Source: Carboxylicivirga sp. M1479
GTDB lineage: Bacteria; Bacteroidota; Bacteroidia; Bacteroidales; Marinilabiliaceae
DNA length: 64,000 nucleotides
Direction: 5' to 3'
NCBI RefSeq assembly: GCF_007097485.1
Contig: NZ_VKDE01000003.1
Span: 124,001-188,000 of the forward strand
The position numbers and the translations under genes were made by a program. Of this stretch, positions 53,988 to 63,400 are shown in pieces. Each line of letters opens with the position of its first letter. The stretch's first letter is position 1. A model generated the notes under the pieces. It saw nothing but the letters and a program-made list of their open reading frames with translations. It did not search any database and was not told the origin of the DNA.

Positions 53988-56804
53988 ATGAAAAAGAAAT
54001 TTTACGTGATTTATGCTTTGGTTGCCTTGCTGTGTTTTAGTCTATCCAGTGCCGTTGCTCAGGATATATACCTTATATCAGATTATGATGCAGGAGCTAA
54101 TCCTCTCGTTGCTTCATCAGGTATTTTAACAGATGATGGAGGTGTTGATGGAGATCATTCAAAGTATCAAAGTTGGACGGCTACTATAAAGCCTGTAGTT
54201 TCTACAGATAAAGTAAAATTAAATTTTACATTGGCCGATTATTGGGCGAGTTCATCCATAGAAGTTTTTGATGGATTAAATGAAGGTGCTCCTCTAATAG
54301 GAAAGGTTTGGACTGGAGGTCCAGCTACAAGGGCAGAATTAATTGCTTATGACAAGTTTATCGCAAGCAATTCAGAAGGGGTTCTAACAGTTAAGTTTAC
54401 AGCGGATACTGGTGGTAAGCCCGGTTTCGAAGCTGAGATTACTAATCTAACTCCATCACAAGATGATTTTAAAGTTGAATCGCTAACATTAGGTGATGAT
54501 ATTACGATCAGTGAAGAACAAAAAACAATTAATGCAGTCATAAGAAATGATGGTACTTTAGCGCAAGATAAAAATGTCATTTTAAGTGTAGATAATGTTG
54601 ATATAGAAACAAAAGCTACAGGAAACCTTGCTAATGGAGAAGCTACTACTATATCATTTAGCTGGATGCCTTCAACTGAAAAAGAATATGAGATTAAGGT
54701 TAGGTTAGCAGATGATGATGATAATACAAATAATCAATTAACACATATTGAGCTGGTGTATGGTGCCGATAACCTTTATGAAAATTTCGAAAGTGCTGAA
54801 TTTCCTGCCGACTTATGGCAGATAGAAGGCTTTGGCATTGAGCGTTTCTATGAAGAAGCAACCCTCAATTATTCTTGTTTCTTAAGAGAACAAGGTTCTG
54901 CACTTATTACACCAGTATTGGATATCAAAACAACATCTAAATTGATATTTGATGCTAAAAACGGTATGAGGAGCGTGTCTGTATTTTATGAGTTTGCAGA
55001 AAATGATTGGCGACGTTTGGTTATTGAAGAGCCAAACTTCCCATACAACGCCTATATACGTTTGGAAGTTTCTTTCATTGATTTTGAAACAAGAAGTCTT
55101 ATTGAAGGACAATACCGCATCAAATTTGTAGCACAAGAAGGTGGCGACTATTACGACAGAATTGTAGGTCCTAAGTTATTCTTCCACGATGTTAATATGA
55201 AGGCAAGTGATATTAGTGCTCCTGTGTATGGTGCTGCCAACGCTCCAGTCAACATCGATGTGGCTATTCGTAATATGGGTAAACAGGATGTGGCTGATGC
55301 AGCATACACAGTAGAGCTATATCAGAAAGGTGTCACTGAAGATGTTTTATTACAAACGGTTGATGGAACGGCCTTGACTCACTTGTCAAGCACTACATTA
55401 AGGCTTTCACATACATTTACTACAGCCGAAAAAGTAGAGGTATATGCAAAGGTGAATATTGCAGGAGATGGTGATAATAGCAATAATGCTACTGATGTGG
55501 TAGCTATTGATGTATTTCCTGAAGGGATACAGGAAGTGACAGTTGGAACAGGAACAGATGAAAACATTAATGCACCTGTTAAATCAAATTCAGAGTACTC
55601 AATTGTACAAATGATTTATGGTTTTGATAAAGTTAATGTGAATGGAACCATCAACGGTGTATCCTTCTTCACTAAGTTTACAGAGGAAGAAGTAGCTACT
55701 AATTATATTGTGAAAATTGGAACAACGGCAAACAGTACTTATAATTTTGACACGCCTGAGTTTATTGATGAAACAGCCTTTGTGCAGGTGTTTAACGGCA
55801 CATTAAGTGCTGAAGCAGGGACTGGTGAATTATTCATTCCATTCACAACACCATTTGTATATAATAATACATCGAATCTGGTAGTATCTGTTCGCCGTGA
55901 AGGAGGAGCTGCTTTAGGTACTCAAAATTTTGTGGGTACAAGTTATGCTCAAGATGGAAGCGGAGATTTTGTTATTAACTATGGTGATGCGGCTGCATTT
56001 GATTATACAGCGGTAACCGGCACTGTATATAATTTCTTACCCAATGCTAATTTCTTTATTCAACGTCCGATGACTAATGTATCAGGTACTATTACCGATG
56101 GTACAAATGGTATTGAAGGTGCAATTGTTCGTCTGGCCGGTGCAGAAACTTTTACTTCAACAACAGATGTTAATGGTCATTATAGCATTCGTGTCATTGC
56201 CAATGAGGCATACGAATTATCCGTGACCGCTATTGGATATGAAAATATTGTTGAGCCAAATTACCAAGTAGGAGGTGATGACATTGCAGGTGCCAACTAT
56301 ACGATGGCAGTTGTCACTGCCGATATATCAGGTGTTATTACCAAGGGAGGAGCACCGATATGGGGAGCTACCATTACACTTGTTGGAACGACACATACAT
56401 ATACCACTGATTTTACTGGTACTTATACATTGACTGGAGTGACGATGAACGAAACCTATGATGTTAGTATTACCGCAAGTGGTGAGTCGGAATATACGAC
56501 TCAGTTGTACGTCGGTGAAGTTAATATTGAAAGGAACTTTGATATTCTTGCAACTAATATTGAAAGCACATTATCTGCTGTCACTATTTTTCCTAATCCA
56601 GCAAAAGGAATAGTGACGATTGAAAATTCTGCTAACTGTATGTTAAGAGTCGTCAATATGCTTGGTGAAATAGTATTCACTCAAAACGTAACTTCAGACC
56701 GACAGATTATTAAGTATGGTGATTTAGTTCAAGGTATTTATTTTTTCCAGATTACTGATGGAAAAGGTAATTCAGCAGTGAAGAGAATTGTTCATAATAA
56801 GTAA
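53988..56804 (+). CDS. Modular T9SS-sorted surface protein with CUB-like domain (938 aa)
   Basis: A secreted protein (signal peptide ending SAVA-Q). Domain order: CUB-like beta-sandwich (about 30-155; SSIEVFDGLNEGAPLIGKVW), CARDB-like Ig domain (about 160-255), choice-of-anchor-like domain (about 265-405), a second CARDB-like domain (about 410-510), a sandwich module (about 520-690; SIVQMIYGFDKVNVNGTING), two carboxypeptidase-regulatory-like repeats (about 697 and 778) and a type A T9SS sorting domain (IFPNPAKGIVTIEN, about 860-938). The middle section is clearly paralogous to the start of the next protein (VEVYAKVNI occurs in both). No enzyme motif is seen; a surface-binding role is inferred. 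Confidence 0.85.
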   Translation: MKKKFYVIYALVALLCFSLSSAVAQDIYLISDYDAGANPLVASSGILTDDGGVDGDHSKYQSWTATIKPVVSTDKVKLNFTLADYWASSSIEVFDGLNEGAPLIGKVWTGGPATRAELIAYDKFIASNSEGVLTVKFTADTGGKPGFEAEITNLTPSQDDFKVESLTLGDDITISEEQKTINAVIRNDGTLAQDKNVILSVDNVDIETKATGNLANGEATTISFSWMPSTEKEYEIKVRLADDDDNTNNQLTHIELVYGADNLYENFESAEFPADLWQIEGFGIERFYEEATLNYSCFLREQGSALITPVLDIKTTSKLIFDAKNGMRSVSVFYEFAENDWRRLVIEEPNFPYNAYIRLEVSFIDFETRSLIEGQYRIKFVAQEGGDYYDRIVGPKLFFHDVNMKASDISAPVYGAANAPVNIDVAIRNMGKQDVADAAYTVELYQKGVTEDVLLQTVDGTALTHLSSTTLRLSHTFTTAEKVEVYAKVNIAGDGDNSNNATDVVAIDVFPEGIQEVTVGTGTDENINAPVKSNSEYSIVQMIYGFDKVNVNGTINGVSFFTKFTEEEVATNYIVKIGTTANSTYNFDTPEFIDETAFVQVFNGTLSAEAGTGELFIPFTTPFVYNNTSNLVVSVRREGGAALGTQNFVGTSYAQDGSGDFVINYGDAAAFDYTAVTGTVYNFLPNANFFIQRPMTNVSGTITDGTNGIEGAIVRLAGAETFTSTTDVNGHYSIRVIANEAYELSVTAIGYENIVEPNYQVGGDDIAGANYTMAVVTADISGVITKGGAPIWGATITLVGTTHTYTTDFTGTYTLTGVTMNETYDVSITASGESEYTTQLYVGEVNIERNFDILATNIESTLSAVTIFPNPAKGIVTIENSANCMLRVVNMLGEIVFTQNVTSDRQIIKYGDLVQGIYFFQITDGKGNSAVKRIVHNK

Positions 56805-56815
56805 TCATAGATTAG

Positions 56816-56842
56816 TATCAGGGGCTGTTGTAGTCCCTGATA
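56816..56842 (+). terminator. Hairpin after the CUB-like T9SS gene
   Basis: TATCAGGG pairs with CCCTGATA over an 11-base loop, 11 bp after the stop. There is no strong T run, so it may be a weak terminator. Confidence 0.5.
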
Positions 56843-57034
56843 TTACTTAAATCAGGCCAGTAAACAACAAATAGAAGCATAGTGTAGCTTTTAAGTGGCA
56901 ATAAACAGGAGCATCAAAAAAGTAAAAGACATATGAAATTATTGTTTAATAACACCCAATCAAAAACGAAACAAATTATAAGGCTTAATAAGCCAATTGA
57001 TTTTGTATGTGCTTTTAAAAAGAGAAATATAAAT

Positions 57035-60000
57035 ATGCAGTATTTAAAAAATATCATTAGCGTATTAGTTTTATTGTTCATTTTTGCCGGGTTAAAAGGG
57101 CAGGAACAAGCCTTAAAGACCCATGAACTCAATGGACAGAGAGCTAATTACATTTTTGTGGAGAAGGATGTAACAACAGGCTCTAAGTTTGCTAAACTAA
57201 AAAGTGTCAACGGAAATACAGCTGTTCAGGTTAATAATCCTGATGTTGAAGCAGTGAAGATATTAACAGCGCCTTATACGAGCGTGCAAGAGGAAACAAT
57301 GCTTGACATTGTGATACGCAACAATAGTGGTTCTGATCTGAACGCTTTCGATTATTACATAGAATTATACCGAAAAGGAAATCCGGATATCCCTCTTCAA
57401 TCCTACTCTGGTAGTCCGTTATTAATTGGTCAAACCGATACCATTTCTTTAAAGTATACCTTCAAGTATGTCGAACAAGTCGAGGTATACGCCAAAGTCA
57501 ATATTGAAGGAGATGTTAATACACTAAATGATGCCACAGCTTCAGTCGACATTAGTATTCAAGAACTGGGTACATTTAGCGACACCGCAGGAGATGGTGT
57601 ACTTGTGCAAGGCTCACTGCCCATGAACCTGTCAAAGCAATATTCCGTAGTTCAGATCATTTATCCTGAAGCGATATTTACTAGCCACGGCTCAATCAGT
57701 GGTGTTTCTTTTCCTAAAAACTTTATTGCTGATGTTGCTGATGTTGCCTGCGAGGTAAAAGTAGGCTATACAGCTAATACACAATTGGATGCCGGTTGGA
57801 TAGATGAAAAAGAACTGACAGCCGTTTTTAATGGTACTGTTAAGTCATATGCTGGTGAGGGAGAGCTGTATATCCCATTTGTTAATTCTTTTATGTATGA
57901 AGGTGGTAATATTGTATTGTCTATAAAGACAAATGCTTCTAACCTTTCTACTCAGCAAAATTTTGTAACCACACTGGGCACATCAGGTCAGGTTAGTCGT
58001 TATGCCGCTTCAGCTACAGAAATAGACCTTGGTATTAATGCAGGTACTCCTGGTACATTTTACCCGAATACTAAATTTTTCTTAAATACAAAATATGGTA
58101 GTTTAACTGTTAACGTTAAGGATAATAATGGCGAGGCGATCGATTTGGCTCATGTAACGCTAAATGGCATTGTATCATACAGTGCTAAAACAAATCATGA
58201 AGGGATGGTCAGTTTTGACGGGATTGTTATTGGAGAAACTTATGAATTAAGAGCGACCAAGGTTAATTATGATTCCTATGGTAATAATAGTTATTTAATT
58301 TCCACAGCTGATATAAGTCAGGATATCACACTGAATAAAATTGAAATTCCTGTTGCAGTTATGGCAGATGTGGATATAGAAAGAGGTGAAAGTTCCATTA
58401 CCTGGACCTCCTACAGTAATGCCTTAACCGAGGATCCTGTCTATCATAATGGAACCCTTGAGTCAGTGTACGACGCAGTTCCAGATTCTACGCATAAATG
58501 GGCTGGTAGTCTGGTCTCCGTTAATAAGCCCGGTACGCTTATTGGTGCCTATATTCTTGGTTTTACTACTAATATTTATCTTGAAAACCCACCTGTTACA
58601 CTTGAAATGCTGGATGCAGATTTTAATGTGATTGCCGTTAGTGAGCCATTTAGATTGCCTTCGCATACCGAGATTTTCGTTGATATGCCTCCTGTTAGTT
58701 ATGATTCTGATTTTTACCTAATGGTTCACTGGCATAGAAATACGGCTCCTACCTTTGGTCTTGCTCAGGATGAAGATGGTTCGTTTCAGAATGCCTATGC
58801 CGGCACTATGAGAGATGGTTTTAAAGCCCTTAATACTGCCCTGTGTGTTTCACCACTCATGCTTTCTGAAAATGTTAGTTCGGCTGAACAAGGTGATGGA
58901 ATTAAGGGCTATAATATTTATCGCGGTTTATTAAGTGATATGGATAATGTGCAGAATTGGGAGATGTTAAATTCATCAACCATTACTATGCAAAGTGGCC
59001 TTGCTTCCTACGATGCTTTTGGATGGCCTGATGAGACTACCGAAGATGGTGTTTATACCTATGCCGTTAAAACATTATATGCCAATGGGATTTCGGAGTA
59101 TACTTTTTCGAATCCTATTCGCGTTGGTACAGATACGGAAGTTACTGTGTTAGTCAATACAGATGGTGCTAATGCCGAAGGAGCCGAAGTTGTCTTAAGC
59201 AACAACGATAGCCTGCGCATACATCAGTATTTGGCTTATGTGCAAGAAGATGGTTATGCCACTTTCCCTACTGTAATCAAGGGAACTTACCAAATGGAAG
59301 TTAATACTGGCGGTGATTTTAGCGCATATAACGAGGAGGATATTATTCTCAATACTCCACAGACTTACCTGAATGCCACAATCAATCAGTTACTATCAGC
59401 ACCTGTTGGATTTGATATTACAGAAAAAACCAATCAGGGTGAACTGGGTGTTAGATGGGATAAAAAGCAGGTAGTATTGGATAATGATACCTATGAAACA
59501 GGACTTGGTCTATTCCCAGGATGGGACATGGCAATCGGTAATAAATATGAAATCGGTTATTCGGGATATATTAGTGACCTGGATTTATATGGCCATAACT
59601 ATAATGGTACATTTGAAGAGGTCGTTGTAGAGATTCTTGATAAGGATTTGCAGTTGCTGGGAAGAAGTAATGGATTTAAAATACCAGCCAGTCGATTTGT
59701 AAATGTCGAATTTGAAACTCCTGTGCCATTTGACAGTGTTTTTTATGCCATGGTTACTGCTTATCCATCGGTTAATAGGATTACCAACCTGGTAGGGCTT
59801 GATACAAATGGCCCACATAAAGGAGAAGGCCTTGCTCATATCTTATTAGGAGGTGAGATAAAAGAATTATCTGAAGCTCTTGATAATCCTGATCGGAACG
59901 GAGTGTTTGCTATTCGTCCGAACATTGAGAAACGAGGCAGAACCAAGATGATGAAGACCTACAACTTATACCTTGATGATATGGAGGTGCCAGTTGTGAG

Positions 60001-60376
60001 TGGCTTAACAGAATTGGAACATAAGCTTTTGTACATTCCGAAAGGGCCCCACGAAATAGGTGTTTCAACCTCCTATCAAAAGGGAGAATCTGATATTGTG
60101 AAGTTGGAATTTGATATTGATAATAAAACAGGGGTAGATGATATATGGGCTGGTCTTAAGGTATACCCTAATCCTTCTGAAGGTGTGATTACTGTTGAAA
60201 ATGCTTATGGAGCCGAAATACAGGTGATTAGTATGGATGGAAAAATGATAATTAAGGAAGAAGCGGATTCAGACTTGTTTGTGCTTAACCTGTCAACCCT
60301 TCGTAATGGATCGTACATACTGACGGTGAAGAAGGATAATAGTGTTGCTATTGAGAAGCTTATCATTAATAAATAG
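57035..60376 (+). CDS. Modular T9SS-sorted surface protein (1113 aa)
   Basis: The frame starts at 56933, but the ATG at 57035 gives a good signal peptide (MQYLKNIISVLVLLFIFAGLKG-Q) and is chosen. Modules: CARDB-like domain (about 65-170), sandwich module (about 190-350; YSVVQIIYPEA), carboxypeptidase-regulatory-like repeat (about 354), two copies of a 160-residue sandwich (starting near 468 and 819) separated by FnIII-like and Ig-like stretches, and a type A T9SS sorting domain (VYPNPSEG, about 1035-1113). The two internal copies share patterns with modules in the 1844-residue neighbour, e.g. a D-x-x-FYxMV core strand and a closing IRP segment. Function unknown; surface binding is likely. Confidence 0.85.
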   Translation: MQYLKNIISVLVLLFIFAGLKGQEQALKTHELNGQRANYIFVEKDVTTGSKFAKLKSVNGNTAVQVNNPDVEAVKILTAPYTSVQEETMLDIVIRNNSGSDLNAFDYYIELYRKGNPDIPLQSYSGSPLLIGQTDTISLKYTFKYVEQVEVYAKVNIEGDVNTLNDATASVDISIQELGTFSDTAGDGVLVQGSLPMNLSKQYSVVQIIYPEAIFTSHGSISGVSFPKNFIADVADVACEVKVGYTANTQLDAGWIDEKELTAVFNGTVKSYAGEGELYIPFVNSFMYEGGNIVLSIKTNASNLSTQQNFVTTLGTSGQVSRYAASATEIDLGINAGTPGTFYPNTKFFLNTKYGSLTVNVKDNNGEAIDLAHVTLNGIVSYSAKTNHEGMVSFDGIVIGETYELRATKVNYDSYGNNSYLISTADISQDITLNKIEIPVAVMADVDIERGESSITWTSYSNALTEDPVYHNGTLESVYDAVPDSTHKWAGSLVSVNKPGTLIGAYILGFTTNIYLENPPVTLEMLDADFNVIAVSEPFRLPSHTEIFVDMPPVSYDSDFYLMVHWHRNTAPTFGLAQDEDGSFQNAYAGTMRDGFKALNTALCVSPLMLSENVSSAEQGDGIKGYNIYRGLLSDMDNVQNWEMLNSSTITMQSGLASYDAFGWPDETTEDGVYTYAVKTLYANGISEYTFSNPIRVGTDTEVTVLVNTDGANAEGAEVVLSNNDSLRIHQYLAYVQEDGYATFPTVIKGTYQMEVNTGGDFSAYNEEDIILNTPQTYLNATINQLLSAPVGFDITEKTNQGELGVRWDKKQVVLDNDTYETGLGLFPGWDMAIGNKYEIGYSGYISDLDLYGHNYNGTFEEVVVEILDKDLQLLGRSNGFKIPASRFVNVEFETPVPFDSVFYAMVTAYPSVNRITNLVGLDTNGPHKGEGLAHILLGGEIKELSEALDNPDRNGVFAIRPNIEKRGRTKMMKTYNLYLDDMEVPVVSGLTELEHKLLYIPKGPHEIGVSTSYQKGESDIVKLEFDIDNKTGVDDIWAGLKVYPNPSEGVITVENAYGAEIQVISMDGKMIIKEEADSDLFVLNLSTLRNGSYILTVKKDNSVAIEKLIINK

Positions 60377-60439
60377 CAGGGTAATGCCGATAGGCATTGG
60401 TAGAAAGGTGAAAAACGTAAATATTTCAATCCAAATAAT

Positions 60440-63400
60440 ATGATACAATTTATTAAGCGCTATGTTAAACTGATTTTAATGGCAACTGTTATGTTGCTAT
60501 TAGGTGATTCAGTGCTTGCGCAAAACCTTAAGGGTTATAAAACAGGACAAGTAAGGATAAAGTTTGGACAGCATATGGATAATTCCCTTAAGGGGATGAG
60601 TATTCAAACATTAAAGTCGGGTACTGTGGCGACCGGACTTAATGAAATAGATAATTTGGCCCATGAGTATAAGGTGGTGAAAATGAAGCGCATTTTCCCA
60701 AATGCCGGTAGATTTGAAGCGAAGCATCGACGCCATGGTTTACATTTATGGTACGAATTGGAATATGCCGAAGATATAGATATTGAGAATGTACTTAATG
60801 CCTATAATGAAACCAGTGAAGTACAGAATGCAGAACCTGTTTATGAAGTAGAATTCTATAACGGACTTAATCGCAGAGAGCTGAAGTCTACCGATGCAAC
60901 TGCACTTAATTTCCCAAATGATCCAAAGCTTAAAGATCAGTATTTTGTTTACAATAACAATGAGCCTGCTATTAATGGTGGTGCAGATACCTATGCGCTT
61001 AACGCCTGGTCGTTGGAAACGGGTGATAGTGATGTTATTGTTGCTGTTATTGATGGGGGAGTTGATACAAGCCAGGTTGATTTAAAAGCAAATTTATGGA
61101 TAAATAAGGGGGAAATACCGGGTAATAATATTGACGATGATAACAATGGTTATGTAGACGATATTAATGGTTATAATTTTGTGACAGGCTCAGGGAAATT
61201 AACCCCGGATATGCAGAGGCATGGTACCCATGTTGCCGGTACAATTGGTGCCGTCACTAATAATGAAACTGGCATTGCTGGTATTGCCGGTGGCAGTGGT
61301 CAGGGCGATGGTGCTAGAATAATGAGTTGTGCCATTTTTTCAGACCGTTCTTCTACAGGTGCAACCGAAAAGGCAAATGTATTTATTTATGCTGCTGATA
61401 ATGGAGCTGTTATCGCTCAAAACTCCTGGGGTTATACCTATCCTGGTGTTGCTGAACAGGTTGTGCTGGATGCGATTGATTATTTTATTGATAATGCTGG
61501 TTATGATGAGAATGACCGACCGGTAGGTCCGATGCAGGGCGGTATTGTATTTTTTGCAGCCGGTAATAATGGTGACTATGATGATTATTATCCTGGCTGT
61601 TATCATAGGGTACGTGCCGTTGGTGCGAGTGATTCAGAAGATAAAATTACCAGGTTTTCAAACTATGGGCATTGGGTTGATATTATTGCACCAGGTTCCA
61701 GAATACTCAGTACTTTAGGAGAGACAACATATTCTTTTATGGATGGTACATCCATGGCATGTCCGCAGGTTTCTGGAGCTGCTGCTTTAATCGTATCAAA
61801 ATATAAAAATAAGATTACACCAAATGAAGTATGGACAAGGCTTAGAAATTCTGCAGATTCAATTGAGCACCTTAATGAAGACTATAAAGGCTTGATTGGA
61901 ACGGGTCGTCTTAATACTTTTCACGCCTTAATGGAGTTGGAAAATGATAATTTGATTCCTAACCAGGTGACTGATCTTAGTGCTTCAAATATTGGACCGG
62001 TAAGCATGGATCTTCAGTGGACAGCACCAGGACGAGGTGCAGGTAACGAAGGTTCTGTCAGTTATTACGAGCTTCGTTATTCGGAAGATCCGATCACTGC
62101 TGATAATTTTCATCAGGCACAAGAGTTTAAAATGAGACATGCTTTACCTGCTGGTGAGAGAGAAGAGATAAATTTAAATGGTTTGTATCCTGGTAAAAAA
62201 TATTTTATTGCAATTGTAGCAAAGGATTATTACGGTAATCGATCAGAAATTTCAAATGTCATATCCGTTGTTGCTCAGGAAGCGCCGGTTATGGTGTTAG
62301 CAAAAGGGGAAATACATTCAATAAATCGTCAGAATGGTAATATACATACCTTTGCATTGAATGTTTTAAATGAAGGACAAAGGGACTTAATAATCGATCC
62401 TTCTTATGAACTCACAACATATACAGGATTGGGCACTGGTAATATTTCATTTAACACGACTCAGTTAACTTTGGCTTCTGGTGCCAGTTTGGATATTCAG
62501 GTAGTATACAATATTAATGAAGATGTGCCGGATGGTAAGTATACGGCTAACTTCGTTCTCAATACGAATGATCCTTTCCAAAGTGAGGCAAAAGTGCCTG
62601 TTGAAATATTTATCTATGGAGACTCAGCATCATTGATTGCTCCTCAAAGTGTTGATTTAGGAAAATTATATGCAGGTCATGAGACAACAAAGTCATTTAA
62701 TATTTATAATGATTCTAATGTCGAAGGATTGTTGGTTGTTGAATCTTTAGAACTTTCAAACACAGACTTATCAGTTAATAATCGTCTTCCAATATATATT
62801 ATGCCTGGCGATTCTGCGCAAATAGATCTTAGCTGTCTGTCAAATGATGTTAAAGAACTAAGCAGTACAGTTGGGTTATATACTAACCAGGGAGTTGATG
62901 TCACAAACATAGCCATTTCTGCCAGTATTGTTAACCCTCCTGTTATAGATGTTGTCAATAACGATATGAGTGCTGTTGTACCACAAGATGAGAGCGAGGA
63001 ATTTGTATTTACAGTAAGCAATTCAGGTGCTGATGAATTGCATCTTGATTTTTCGGTAAGTCCTATCATCTACGATATCAATAATAACTTGGTAAATCCT
63101 TTATCTCTTCAGACGGAATTGTTTTCAGATTCATTTTTGAGTACCGAGTTTTCTACAGGCTGGGAAACACAAAATGACGATGATAGTCAAGGGTGGATTT
63201 TAAGTGATGACGCCTCAAGTGATGGATTCATTATTCCTGAACATGACGGTGTCTATGCCTCAGTTAATGACCATAATAGTGGCCAAACCAGTTATGGACG
63301 TAGGGATTATTTGATTACACCCGAAGTATCATTAGATAATTTAACTGATGTGACGCTGGAATTTGACAGTTACTATACAGGTGCCAATAGTATGCTTGCG

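Noticed and set aside
56933-57034. 34-codon extension of the third large T9SS protein
   Set aside because: It would place a Lys/Asn-rich stretch before the signal peptide; the ATG at 57035 is far more likely.
62704-63069. 121-codon minus-strand frame within the S8 protease gene
   Set aside because: It lies opposite the continuous protease reading frame with clear Ig-like modules; antisense shadow.
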